Assembly: GCA_965224575.1 (NCBI GenBank)
Contig: CBDCZQ010000003.1
Span: forward strand, 124,001 to 188,000
DNA: 64,000 nt
Direction: 5' to 3'
DNA from: QPIN01 sp965224575
Lineage (GTDB): Bacteria; Pseudomonadota; Gammaproteobacteria; Methylococcales; Methylomonadaceae
Both the position numbers and the translations under genes were made by a program. Within the stretch, counting starts at the first letter, position 1; every line of letters starts with the position of its first letter. Below the pieces are notes generated by a model. The model did no database searches. It saw only the letters and a program-made list of their open reading frames with translations, and was not told the origin of the DNA. Positions 19,120-26,180 of the stretch are shown piece after piece.

Positions 19120-19815
19120 ATGAACTTATCTAATTTACTCTTCGGGATTTATCCCTATATCGCCCTGACCACTTTTTTTGTGGGCAGTTGGATTCGATTT
19201 GATAGAGAACAATACACCTGGAAAGCGGATTCCAGCCAAATATTTGAAAAAGAACAACTGCAAAAAGGCAGTATTTTATTTCATATTGGTGTGCTAGCTT
19301 TATTTATGGGACATTTTGCTGGATTAGTCACGCCACATTCATGGTTTTTATCCATGGGTATTTCAGACATGATGCACCAAGTTATTGCCATTTCATTAGG
19401 TGCAGCCTTTGGTTCTATCTGCATGATGGGTGGTGTTATTTTATGGAAACGCCGCATGTATCACCCAAGAGTCAGAGCCAATAGTCGCTTTATGGATCTG
19501 TTTATTCTTAATTGGATTTTGGTGACATTAGCGGTTGGTTTATTGACTATCCCTGTCTCCATCTACCACTCGTTTGGTGGCGATACAGCTAACATGATTT
19601 CATTAGCAGATTGGGCGCAAGCAACACTTTCGCTTAATGCAAATGCGTCAATACTGGATGAGGTAGATTGGATTTATAAACTGCATTTATTTTTAGGCAT
19701 GTCTGTATTTTTTCTATTTCCATTTAGCCGTTTGGTTCATGTCTGGAGTATGCCTTTAGGCTATATGTTTAGGCCTTACCAAATTGTAAGAACAAAATAT
19801 GTAAAACAAAGATAA
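19120..19815 (+). CDS. narI: Respiratory nitrate reductase, gamma (cytochrome b) subunit
   Basis: A 231-residue integral membrane protein with five TM segments that oxidises quinol at the periplasmic side and passes electrons through two b haems to NarH. Candidate haem histidines are H in LFMGHFAGLVTPH and the paired histidines in LHLFLGMSVFF and SRLVHVWSMPLGY. Length and topology match the family. It closes the narGHJI operon. A small inverted-repeat element follows immediately. Confidence 0.96.
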   Translation: MNLSNLLFGIYPYIALTTFFVGSWIRFDREQYTWKADSSQIFEKEQLQKGSILFHIGVLALFMGHFAGLVTPHSWFLSMGISDMMHQVIAISLGAAFGSICMMGGVILWKRRMYHPRVRANSRFMDLFILNWILVTLAVGLLTIPVSIYHSFGGDTANMISLADWAQATLSLNANASILDEVDWIYKLHLFLGMSVFFLFPFSRLVHVWSMPLGYMFRPYQIVRTKYVKQR

Positions 19816-19819
19816 CCCT

Positions 19820-19898
19820 AATCGTTCCCACGCATTATGCCATGGATGGCATGTATTAGATCAACGCAGGAGCTGTTGTCGAAAACGTGGAAACGATT
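19820..19898. repeat. Small inverted-repeat element between narI and the hemerythrin gene
   Basis: AATCGTTCCCACG at 19820-19832 is inversely repeated by CGTGGAAACGATT at 19886-19898 (one mismatch), with an internal ATGCCATGGATGGCAT palindrome. Its right end supplies the sequence of an apparent GTG start of the following gene, so the ATG at 19917 is preferred. Confidence 0.55.
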
Positions 19899-19916
19899 GA
19901 ACATACATGCGAGTTT

Positions 19917-20438
19917 ATGGAATTTAAATTTATCGACCCAGCCACAGATTTTTCTAGTGGCTTACAAGTTATAACCGACTACCATCAAGATTTTCTTGCC
20001 AGAGGCGTTCAATTAGTCGAATTAGCTAAAGAAATAAAACAACAAGGTATGACAGAGGATTTAGCAAATCAATGTATGGAAATGTACTGTCATTACTCCC
20101 ATGCTACCAATTTACATCATAAGGACGAAGAAGAAGGTTTATTCCCATTATTAGTCGATCAATCAAGCTTGATTATCGGCATGATGGAACGCTTAATTAT
20201 GGATCATGAAGAGATCGAAGAATCTTGGGCTGGAGTAGCAAAAATGCTAAGTCATCCAGAAAACATCACTAATTTCGATTACTTCTTACACCAGACAATT
20301 GAGTTTGAAAAAACACTAAGAGACCATTTAACCCGTGAAGATGAGGATTTTTCACCACAAATCAAAAAAATACTGACTACCGAATTAATAAAACAAGCAG
20401 GACAAAAAATGGCTGAATTAAGACATTTAACTGCTTGA
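19917..20438 (+). CDS. Hemerythrin-like domain protein
   Basis: A 173-residue helical protein with histidines and carboxylates in the hemerythrin four-helix pattern: DYHQDF, HATNLHHKDEEEGLFP, MDHEEIEESW and LRDHLTREDEDF. These would hold a di-iron site able to bind O2 or NO. An in-frame GTG at 19887 extends the protein, but that extension lies in a repeat element, so the ATG at 19917 is chosen even though its ribosome binding site is weak. Placed between narI and nirK, it likely senses or buffers NO or oxygen, or protects iron-sulfur enzymes during denitrification. That role is inferred. Confidence 0.85.
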   Translation: MEFKFIDPATDFSSGLQVITDYHQDFLARGVQLVELAKEIKQQGMTEDLANQCMEMYCHYSHATNLHHKDEEEGLFPLLVDQSSLIIGMMERLIMDHEEIEESWAGVAKMLSHPENITNFDYFLHQTIEFEKTLRDHLTREDEDFSPQIKKILTTELIKQAGQKMAELRHLTA

Positions 20439-20476
20439 ATATCTCGTTTCTATATATTTTAAGAAAACGAAATATT
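20438..20476 (+). terminator. Hairpin at the end of the hemerythrin gene
   Basis: AATATCTCGTTTC pairs with GAAAACGAAATATT (one bulge and one mismatch) around a TATATATTTTAA loop. The hairpin overlaps the stop codon. No long T-run follows, so termination is plausible but not certain. Confidence 0.4.
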
Positions 20477-20489
20477 GAAAGTCCTAGGA

Positions 20490-20697
20490 TTTAATGACTG
20501 AATAACTCAGTGAACTAGAGACAATTATCACTTGGATCAATTTATCCAATTAATCGCCAAATTTTAGGGGATACGACGAGAACACTACTATATAGGGGAA
20601 GATAAAATTTTCTCGCCATGAAAAGCTTAAGGAAATAAATATTATCTGCTGAATAAGCAGGATAAAAATGGCTAAATCAAGGCATTTAACTGGATGA
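20490..20697 (+). pseudogene. Decayed duplicate of the hemerythrin gene 3' end
   Basis: The last part, AAGCAGGATAAAAATGGCTAAA through GCATTTAACTGGATGA, aligns almost base for base with the 3' end of the intact hemerythrin gene (20395-20438). The preceding stretch, GAAGATAAAATTTTCTCGCC, matches GAAGATGAGGATTTTTCACC there. Frame is lost by stops and indels, and similarity fades upstream of about 20580. This looks like a tandem duplication whose second copy decayed. Confidence 0.7.
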
Positions 20698-20748
20698 TCT
20701 CAAGTGTTTTGTACGCTATGCGTACTCAATCATAATAAAGAGGTCAAC

Positions 20749-21915
20749 ATGAACGATAATAATACAAAAACAACAAACGTTTTCACCTCCATTATCAATT
20801 TAGTTAAGGAGCATCCTAACTCTAAGCAATTTTATATTATCTGTACCATCCTTTTAGCTGGCATCATAGGGTCACTGTCGCTTATCTCCAGCAAAGGAAC
20901 GAATGAAGGCATGGCAATGGATATGAAAATGATGAAACATACGGCAAATTTTGGCCCGGGTGACGCATTTCATATCCACAAAAAGATAGATCCCGCTAAA
21001 TTTGAATATGTTTCAGATATTAGCAAAAACCCAGATGATTTGCCTGCTGCTTTAAACAGAAAAACATCTAAAACAATAGAAATTAATCTTATCGCGACAG
21101 AAGTTATATCCGATATTGCTGCGGCCACCTCTTTTCATTATTGGACCTTCGATAATACAGTACCTGGTCCTTTTCTTAGAGTTAGAGAGGGTGATACGAT
21201 TAAGCTCACTTTGAAAAATGATAAAAATAGTTCGCACGAGCATTCAATTGATCTGCATGCGGTCACTGGACCCGGTGGAGGTGGCGCTCTAACAACAGTT
21301 AAGGCGGGAGAAACAAAGTCTATGCTATTTAAGACGCTTAATCCTGGCCTTTTTATTTACCATTGTGCGGCAGGAAATGCATCGACTCATATTGCCAATG
21401 GCATGTATGGTCTAATTTTAGTTGAGCCAAAAGCAGGCTTGCCTGCTGTAGATAAAGAATTCTATGTTATGCAAGGAGAGTTGTATACAAAAGGCATGAT
21501 TGGCGAAAGGAAATTTCAGGATTTTGATGGACAAAAAATGTTTGATGAACGCCCTGAATATATAGTCTTTAATGGACGCACTGCCTCACTTGTTGATAAT
21601 GGAGGAATTCAAGCAAAAGTCGGTGAAACAATACGTCTATTTGTCGGTAATGGAGGCGTATCAAAAATTTCTTCTTTTCATGTTATAGGCGAAATTTTCG
21701 ACAAAGTCTATCCTGAAGCGTCACTTGGGCAGCCATTAGAAAATGTCCAAACTACATTAATACCCGCTGGTGGCGCTACGATGGTTGAATTTAAACTGGA
21801 TGTACCAGGTGACTACGTTTTAGTCGATCATGCATTAACTCGTGTCGATCGAGGTGCTTGGGGATTAATCCATGTTACTGGAAAAGAAAACGAAGATTTG
21901 TATTCTGCCATTTAA
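20749..21915 (+). CDS. nirK: Copper-containing nitrite reductase (NO-forming)
   Basis: A 388-residue NirK, starting at the ATG behind GAGGTCAAC; an upstream in-frame ATG at 20704 lacks such a site. Residues 28-48 form a hydrophobic segment, so the protein is probably membrane-anchored or exported, and a Met-rich patch MAMDMKMMKH follows. Type 1 copper ligands: H165, C206, H214, M219. Type 2 ligands: H170, H205 and a C-terminal His in SSFHVIGEIF. The catalytic Asp is D168. It reduces nitrite to nitric oxide in the periplasm. Placed after narGHJI, it continues denitrification. No NO reductase gene is in the window. Confidence 0.95.
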   Translation: MNDNNTKTTNVFTSIINLVKEHPNSKQFYIICTILLAGIIGSLSLISSKGTNEGMAMDMKMMKHTANFGPGDAFHIHKKIDPAKFEYVSDISKNPDDLPAALNRKTSKTIEINLIATEVISDIAAATSFHYWTFDNTVPGPFLRVREGDTIKLTLKNDKNSSHEHSIDLHAVTGPGGGGALTTVKAGETKSMLFKTLNPGLFIYHCAAGNASTHIANGMYGLILVEPKAGLPAVDKEFYVMQGELYTKGMIGERKFQDFDGQKMFDERPEYIVFNGRTASLVDNGGIQAKVGETIRLFVGNGGVSKISSFHVIGEIFDKVYPEASLGQPLENVQTTLIPAGGATMVEFKLDVPGDYVLVDHALTRVDRGAWGLIHVTGKENEDLYSAI

Positions 21916-22072
21916 ATGCCGTCAACATAATAACAAATAATAACTCTTGGGATATGGTGTATTAATAACAATGTAATCATTGCAATACACACTGGTACGA
22001 TGTTCTTAACTTTATCTGCATATCCCACAAAATAATTAAATTTTTAACATTTTCTCTTTAGGAGATATTTAT

Positions 22073-23377
22073 ATGCACGAACTTGATGGCGTTAGTAGCG
22101 GTCAACAAATAAAAAGTCTAACACTTAGCACCATTGCTTTTACAGTCTGCTTTGCAGTTTGGACAATTTTTTCCATCATTGGGATTAAAATCAAACAAAA
22201 CCTGGGGCTTACTGATAGCCAATTCGGTTTATTAGTTGCTACACCTATCTTAACAGGCTCACTAAGCCGTATATTTTTAGGTATATGGACCGATCAATTT
22301 GGTGGTCGCATTGTTTTAGTTTGTTTGATGATAACCACATCAATAGCTACCTGGTTATTGTCCACTGTGACAACTTATGAGATGTACTTAGTCGCAGCTT
22401 TAGGTGTCGGTTTAGCAGGCGGCTCATTTGCTGTAGGTATAGCCTATGTCTCACGCTGGTATGAAAGTAGCAAACAAGGTACAGCCTTAGGTATTTTCGG
22501 CATGGGTAACGTAGGAGCCGCGATAACAAACTTTGGCGCACCCTTTTTACTGGTTGCTTATGGCTGGGAGAATGTAGCTAAAATTTATGCTGCGGTTTTG
22601 TTCGTCATGGCGATTATTTTTTGGTTTACCACCGAAGAAGACCCAGTAACAAAAGCAAGAAAAGAAAGTGGCGAAAAAGTAAAACCTGCTTTAATGCAAA
22701 TGGAACCACTAAAACACGCTAGAGTTTGGCGTTTTGCAACTTATTACTTCTTCGTATTTGGTGGTTATGTCGCACTTGCTCTATGGCTTCCTCGTTATTA
22801 TATGGGGGTCTATGGATTAGAAATTCAAACAGCAGGTATGTTAGCCGCTGCCTATGCTTTACCAGGTAGTGTGTTTAGAGCATTAGGTGGTTGGGTATCT
22901 GATAAAGTCGGTGCCAGAACGGTGATGTATATTACTTTTATTGGTTGCTTAATCTGCCTGTTCTTTTTATCCTACCCAGCAACGGATTATCTGGTTCATG
23001 GGATTGAAGGACCTATTAAGTTTAGTATTGCTATTGGCTTAGTCCCCTTTGTTATTATCACCATTTTCCTTGGTTTTTTTATGTCCTTAGGTAAAGCAGC
23101 TGTTTACAAACATATTCCTGTTTACTATCCAGACCATGTAGGCTCTGTGGGTGGCTTAGTCGGGTTGGTCGGTGGTTTAGGTGGATTTATCTTACCCATC
23201 ACCTTTGGAATCATGAATGATTTTATAGGCGTATGGACTAGCTGCTTTATGGTTTTGTTTGCCATTGTCGCCATTTCATTAATTTGGATGCATATTGCAA
23301 TTATTATCTCTGATAAGAGATTACATCCTGAGTTAAAAGGGCCTAAACCATTGCCTGAAATGTTAGAAGAAGATTGA
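22073..23377 (+). CDS. Second NarK-type nitrate/nitrite transporter
   Basis: A 434-residue, roughly twelve-TM major facilitator protein with the nitrate signature GLAGGSFAVGIAYVSRW and QGTALGIFGMGNVGAAI, and a second glycine-rich motif GGLVGLVGGLGGFILP. It is shorter and clearly divergent from the first carrier (which has GGGNFASSM), so the two belong to different NarK subtypes, perhaps a nitrate/proton symporter and a nitrate/nitrite antiporter. A good AGGAG ribosome binding site precedes the ATG. It follows nirK by 157 bp and ends the nitrogen cluster. Confidence 0.92.
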   Translation: MHELDGVSSGQQIKSLTLSTIAFTVCFAVWTIFSIIGIKIKQNLGLTDSQFGLLVATPILTGSLSRIFLGIWTDQFGGRIVLVCLMITTSIATWLLSTVTTYEMYLVAALGVGLAGGSFAVGIAYVSRWYESSKQGTALGIFGMGNVGAAITNFGAPFLLVAYGWENVAKIYAAVLFVMAIIFWFTTEEDPVTKARKESGEKVKPALMQMEPLKHARVWRFATYYFFVFGGYVALALWLPRYYMGVYGLEIQTAGMLAAAYALPGSVFRALGGWVSDKVGARTVMYITFIGCLICLFFLSYPATDYLVHGIEGPIKFSIAIGLVPFVIITIFLGFFMSLGKAAVYKHIPVYYPDHVGSVGGLVGLVGGLGGFILPITFGIMNDFIGVWTSCFMVLFAIVAISLIWMHIAIIISDKRLHPELKGPKPLPEMLEED

Positions 23378-23400
23378 GAGCTTTTCTCAAACTTATAGAC

Positions 23401-23564
23401 ATACTTCGTGCGGTCTCGGATGCAGAATTTATAGCGAGTTGGTTTTTGTCGATAGCAATGCGCTGAAATGGGTGCATAGTAAGCTACGCAGTCATTTTAG
23501 CAACGCAAAGCCTATCAGTAAAAATCGACCGATAGAAATCCACATCTGTGACCGTGTGAAGTAT
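23401..23564. mobile_element. MITE-like palindromic element, family C
   Basis: 164 bp bounded by ATACTTCGTGCGGTC and the inverse GACCGTGTGAAGTAT (two mismatches). Inside, TTTTTGTCGATAG and CTATCAGTAAAAATCGAC form a second arm pair, and GAAATG/CATTTT pairs around a central GTAAGCTACGC, so the whole unit can fold into one long hairpin. No coding capacity. The outer sequence ATAGACATACTTC also appears alone at about 24707. Confidence 0.6.
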
Positions 23565-23565
23565 A

Positions 23566-23600
23566 TAACCTTCTCTGCTTGATAATGTCGGAGAAGGTTA
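23566..23600 (+). terminator. Hairpin after the second NarK gene
   Basis: TAACCTTCTC pairs perfectly with GAGAAGGTTA across a 15-base loop, followed by AATTATTT. It could terminate the nirK-narK transcripts, though the U-tract is short. Confidence 0.45.
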
Positions 23601-23724
23601 ATTATTTGAGATAAGAAGATAATCAAATAGTAAGCAACGAGGCGTACTACCTACTATACTGTAAACATATTTTGTAGAACAACTTTCTATCCTATCTCAT
23701 TTTCCACCTAAAACAGCTAACATT

Positions 23725-24693
23725 ATGACAATAACAAAGTTCATCACTCTATTTTTCTTAACTATCCAATGTCTGACTAATGCTGTAATTGCTGATCCAT
23801 TTATAGATATAAAAACAAATCAAGGTCTTATAAAAGTAGAATTAATGCCTGATGAAGCACCCATTACTGTTGAAAATTTTTTGCATTATATAGACACTGG
23901 TTTTTACGATCAAACACTCTTTCACCGAGTTATAAAAGATTTTATGATCCAAGGTGGCAAACCTGACCTATCTGTTGATCCTACTAAAAAGGAAACCTTG
24001 CCACCAATTTCTTTAGAGTCCAATAATGGTTTAAAAAACATACGTGGTTCTATTGCAATGGCAAGAACTTCAGCACCAGATTCCGCAATAGCACAATTTT
24101 TTATCAATAGTGTTGATAATGATTTTTTGGATTATCAAGACAAAAATAAACCTGGATATGCTGTGTTTGGTCAAGTTATTGAAGGTATGGATGTCGTTGA
24201 CTTAATAAGTGCAGTTGATACTAGCGGCAGTTCGCCTAGAGAAAAAGTTATTATTGAATCAATTCGTCGTCATAAAGAAGATCAATCACCTGCAGCGGGA
24301 ATAGCGCCTACCCCTCAAGAAAGAGGAGAATTATCTTTTAATACACTGCAAACGAACTATACAGTAGGAGAGATTCTTCAAGTATCGCTTAAAGAAGCAG
24401 GAATAAAACGAGAAAAACAATTAGACCTCTGGGTTGCTGTTCTTTTACCCACTGGTGAGTTTTTATATCTAAGTAAAAAAGACACATTCATCTCTACCCC
24501 CACCGTTTTCAAAAGTGCAGTTAAGGTTGAGGAAACTTCTCATCAAGTTTTAACCTTGACTATTCCTGAAGGGCTTACTGGCTCTTATACTATCTATGCT
24601 ATATTTAATAAAACAGGCTCTAACATCAATGATTTAGACCTGTCGTTACGCTCTAATATTGCTAGTAAGGCAATTAACATAATAGATAGGTAA
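23725..24693 (+). CDS. Secreted cyclophilin-type peptidyl-prolyl isomerase with C-terminal extension
   Basis: A 322-residue protein. Residues 1-23 are a signal peptide; residues 27-190 form a cyclophilin domain with FHRVIKDFMIQGGKP, GSIAMARTSAPDSAIAQFFI and GYAVFGQVIEG, the catalytic arginine and binding-pocket residues being recognisable. Such enzymes assist folding of exported proteins by isomerising Xaa-Pro bonds. Residues 200-322 are a beta-rich extension (QTNYTVGEILQVSLKEAG and following) resembling extracellular Ig-like modules, which is unusual for PpiA-type enzymes. Stands alone between a repeat-rich spacer and the convergent conflict operon. Confidence 0.88.
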   Translation: MTITKFITLFFLTIQCLTNAVIADPFIDIKTNQGLIKVELMPDEAPITVENFLHYIDTGFYDQTLFHRVIKDFMIQGGKPDLSVDPTKKETLPPISLESNNGLKNIRGSIAMARTSAPDSAIAQFFINSVDNDFLDYQDKNKPGYAVFGQVIEGMDVVDLISAVDTSGSSPREKVIIESIRRHKEDQSPAAGIAPTPQERGELSFNTLQTNYTVGEILQVSLKEAGIKREKQLDLWVAVLLPTGEFLYLSKKDTFISTPTVFKSAVKVEETSHQVLTLTIPEGLTGSYTIYAIFNKTGSNINDLDLSLRSNIASKAINIIDR

Positions 24694-25038
24694 TATTATA
24701 GACATACTTCATTTTTATTAAATCCCCCAGCTGAATTACTAGGAGCTGCTTTAACCTAGAAAACGTAGTTGAACGCAATTATAGTGCAAGAACTGATTTT
24801 ACAATGCTTTCAAAAAGTATTAACTTCATATGGACTCCTCGTTTATTGCAAGATAAATATTCGTTTTATAATGTCTAAAACATAATCAGGACTTTTTCGG
24901 CATAAGTTGGCAGACTTAAAAGGCTTAATAAAATAATAAAGACTTGTTTCATGGTTTGGCTTTGAATTATTTATTGGATGTGCTGATTATTTTTTCATGC
25001 TTTTGCGTGGAAACCAGAAATAACCCCATCTTTTTAAA
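24694..25038. other. Spacer between convergent genes, no gene seen
   Basis: AT-rich sequence between the cyclophilin gene and the 3' end of the patatin gene. It contains one outer end of the family C repeat (ATAGACATACTTC near 24707) without a partner. No terminator with a clear U-tract and no RNA gene was recognised. Confidence 0.45.
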
Positions 25039-26163
25039 TTATAAAAACCCTTTAAAATGTGCTCGGCTTACATTTTCAGCTACTGCCTTCCCAACTTGCT
25101 GCAGTTCTTTAATATGATCTACAGAATCTAGCATTTGAACATCCTCCGGGTTAATATTCGACAGCCCGATGCTATCTAGACCTGTACGAGACAGTTCTGC
25201 ATTATAACGAGCATAGGTAAACAGCTTGGACTGAACAGGAAAACTAGCAGTTTGATCTTTCAAATCGCCAACCTCTCTATCAATCACATCACCATATAAG
25301 CATTTTCCAAATGAACGACAAAGAATATCTTGTTCATTAAGGGCTGCATACATTAACGCTGAGGGCAGTGATTTTGCATTGTAAAGTAAATTCATATCAT
25401 CTTCACCTAGGTCATTATTAGCTTCTGGACAGGTACCCGTTCCCAAAGAAATAATCAGCATTTTATCTGCCCCCGTTTCCCAGCCAAGTTTATATGAACC
25501 TAAAGTTGACATTAAAAAGGTCTGAAACGATGGGTTGTTGTACATGGTAATACCCCCATCGACAAACACGAAGGGATACTTTTCTTTATCGCCTAAGGTG
25601 ATTTTTTCAGGCGGAAAGAATGTTGGAGCTGCTGTACTAGCTCGCACTAATTGCCATAAAGGCAGATTCAGATTGCAATCGTCGCGTTTTTTATTGTTGT
25701 ACTTAGCTTTGGGGTTATTGCTGACAGGCCAAGGCGAGTCCGTAGTTGCATTGCGCATCACCATCATCAGCAATGTCTTTAATTTAGAACTGCCTAAAGT
25801 AGTTTTTTTACCAAATTCTTTTTGCAATAATTTCTTCAGTTCTTCATCTTCATATGTGTATTTAAACCTTTTTAAGATAAAAGATTTATCAAACATTTTT
25901 GCACCGCTTTTGATATAGAACTTGCGGACTTTATCAACGGGCCAGCCTAATGACAAACCGGCTGCGATGATCGCTCCGGTACTGGTACCTGAAATGTAGT
26001 CAAAATAATCAGCTAATACATACTGATCATTTTTATATTCTTTCCTCAGCAATGCTTCAATTTTACCGAGTATTTCCACGGTGATCATGCCGCGGATGCC
26101 ACCGCCATCCAGAGTTAATATTTTCTTGGGTGTGTTTGATTTAATTTTTTGCTGTAGAGTCAT
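25039..26163 (-). CDS. Patatin-like phospholipase (CapV-type), effector of the conflict operon
   Basis: A 374-residue patatin-family lipase. The oxyanion-hole motif GGGIRG (residues 20-25), the nucleophile elbow GTSTG with S61, and the catalytic aspartate D202 in VDGGITMYNNP are all present, so the enzyme should be active. It resembles CapV of CBASS immunity, which degrades membrane phospholipids when triggered. There is no TM segment or signal peptide, so it is cytosolic and acts on the inner leaflet. Last gene of a five-gene minus-strand operon, 17 bp after the TPR-S/SLOG gene. It is most likely a membrane-destroying effector. Confidence 0.93.
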   Translation of the reverse strand: MTLQQKIKSNTPKKILTLDGGGIRGMITVEILGKIEALLRKEYKNDQYVLADYFDYISGTSTGAIIAAGLSLGWPVDKVRKFYIKSGAKMFDKSFILKRFKYTYEDEELKKLLQKEFGKKTTLGSSKLKTLLMMVMRNATTDSPWPVSNNPKAKYNNKKRDDCNLNLPLWQLVRASTAAPTFFPPEKITLGDKEKYPFVFVDGGITMYNNPSFQTFLMSTLGSYKLGWETGADKMLIISLGTGTCPEANNDLGEDDMNLLYNAKSLPSALMYAALNEQDILCRSFGKCLYGDVIDREVGDLKDQTASFPVQSKLFTYARYNAELSRTGLDSIGLSNINPEDVQMLDSVDHIKELQQVGKAVAENVSRAHFKGFL

Positions 26164-26180
26164 GGTCTTATTCTCCCGTG

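Noticed and set aside
20532..20549. TTGGAT-CAATTT-ATCCAA palindrome before nirK as an FNR/NsrR-type operator
   Set aside because: It departs from the FNR consensus in arm sequence and spacing, and lies within or beside the decayed hemerythrin duplicate, so chance or coding ancestry is as likely.
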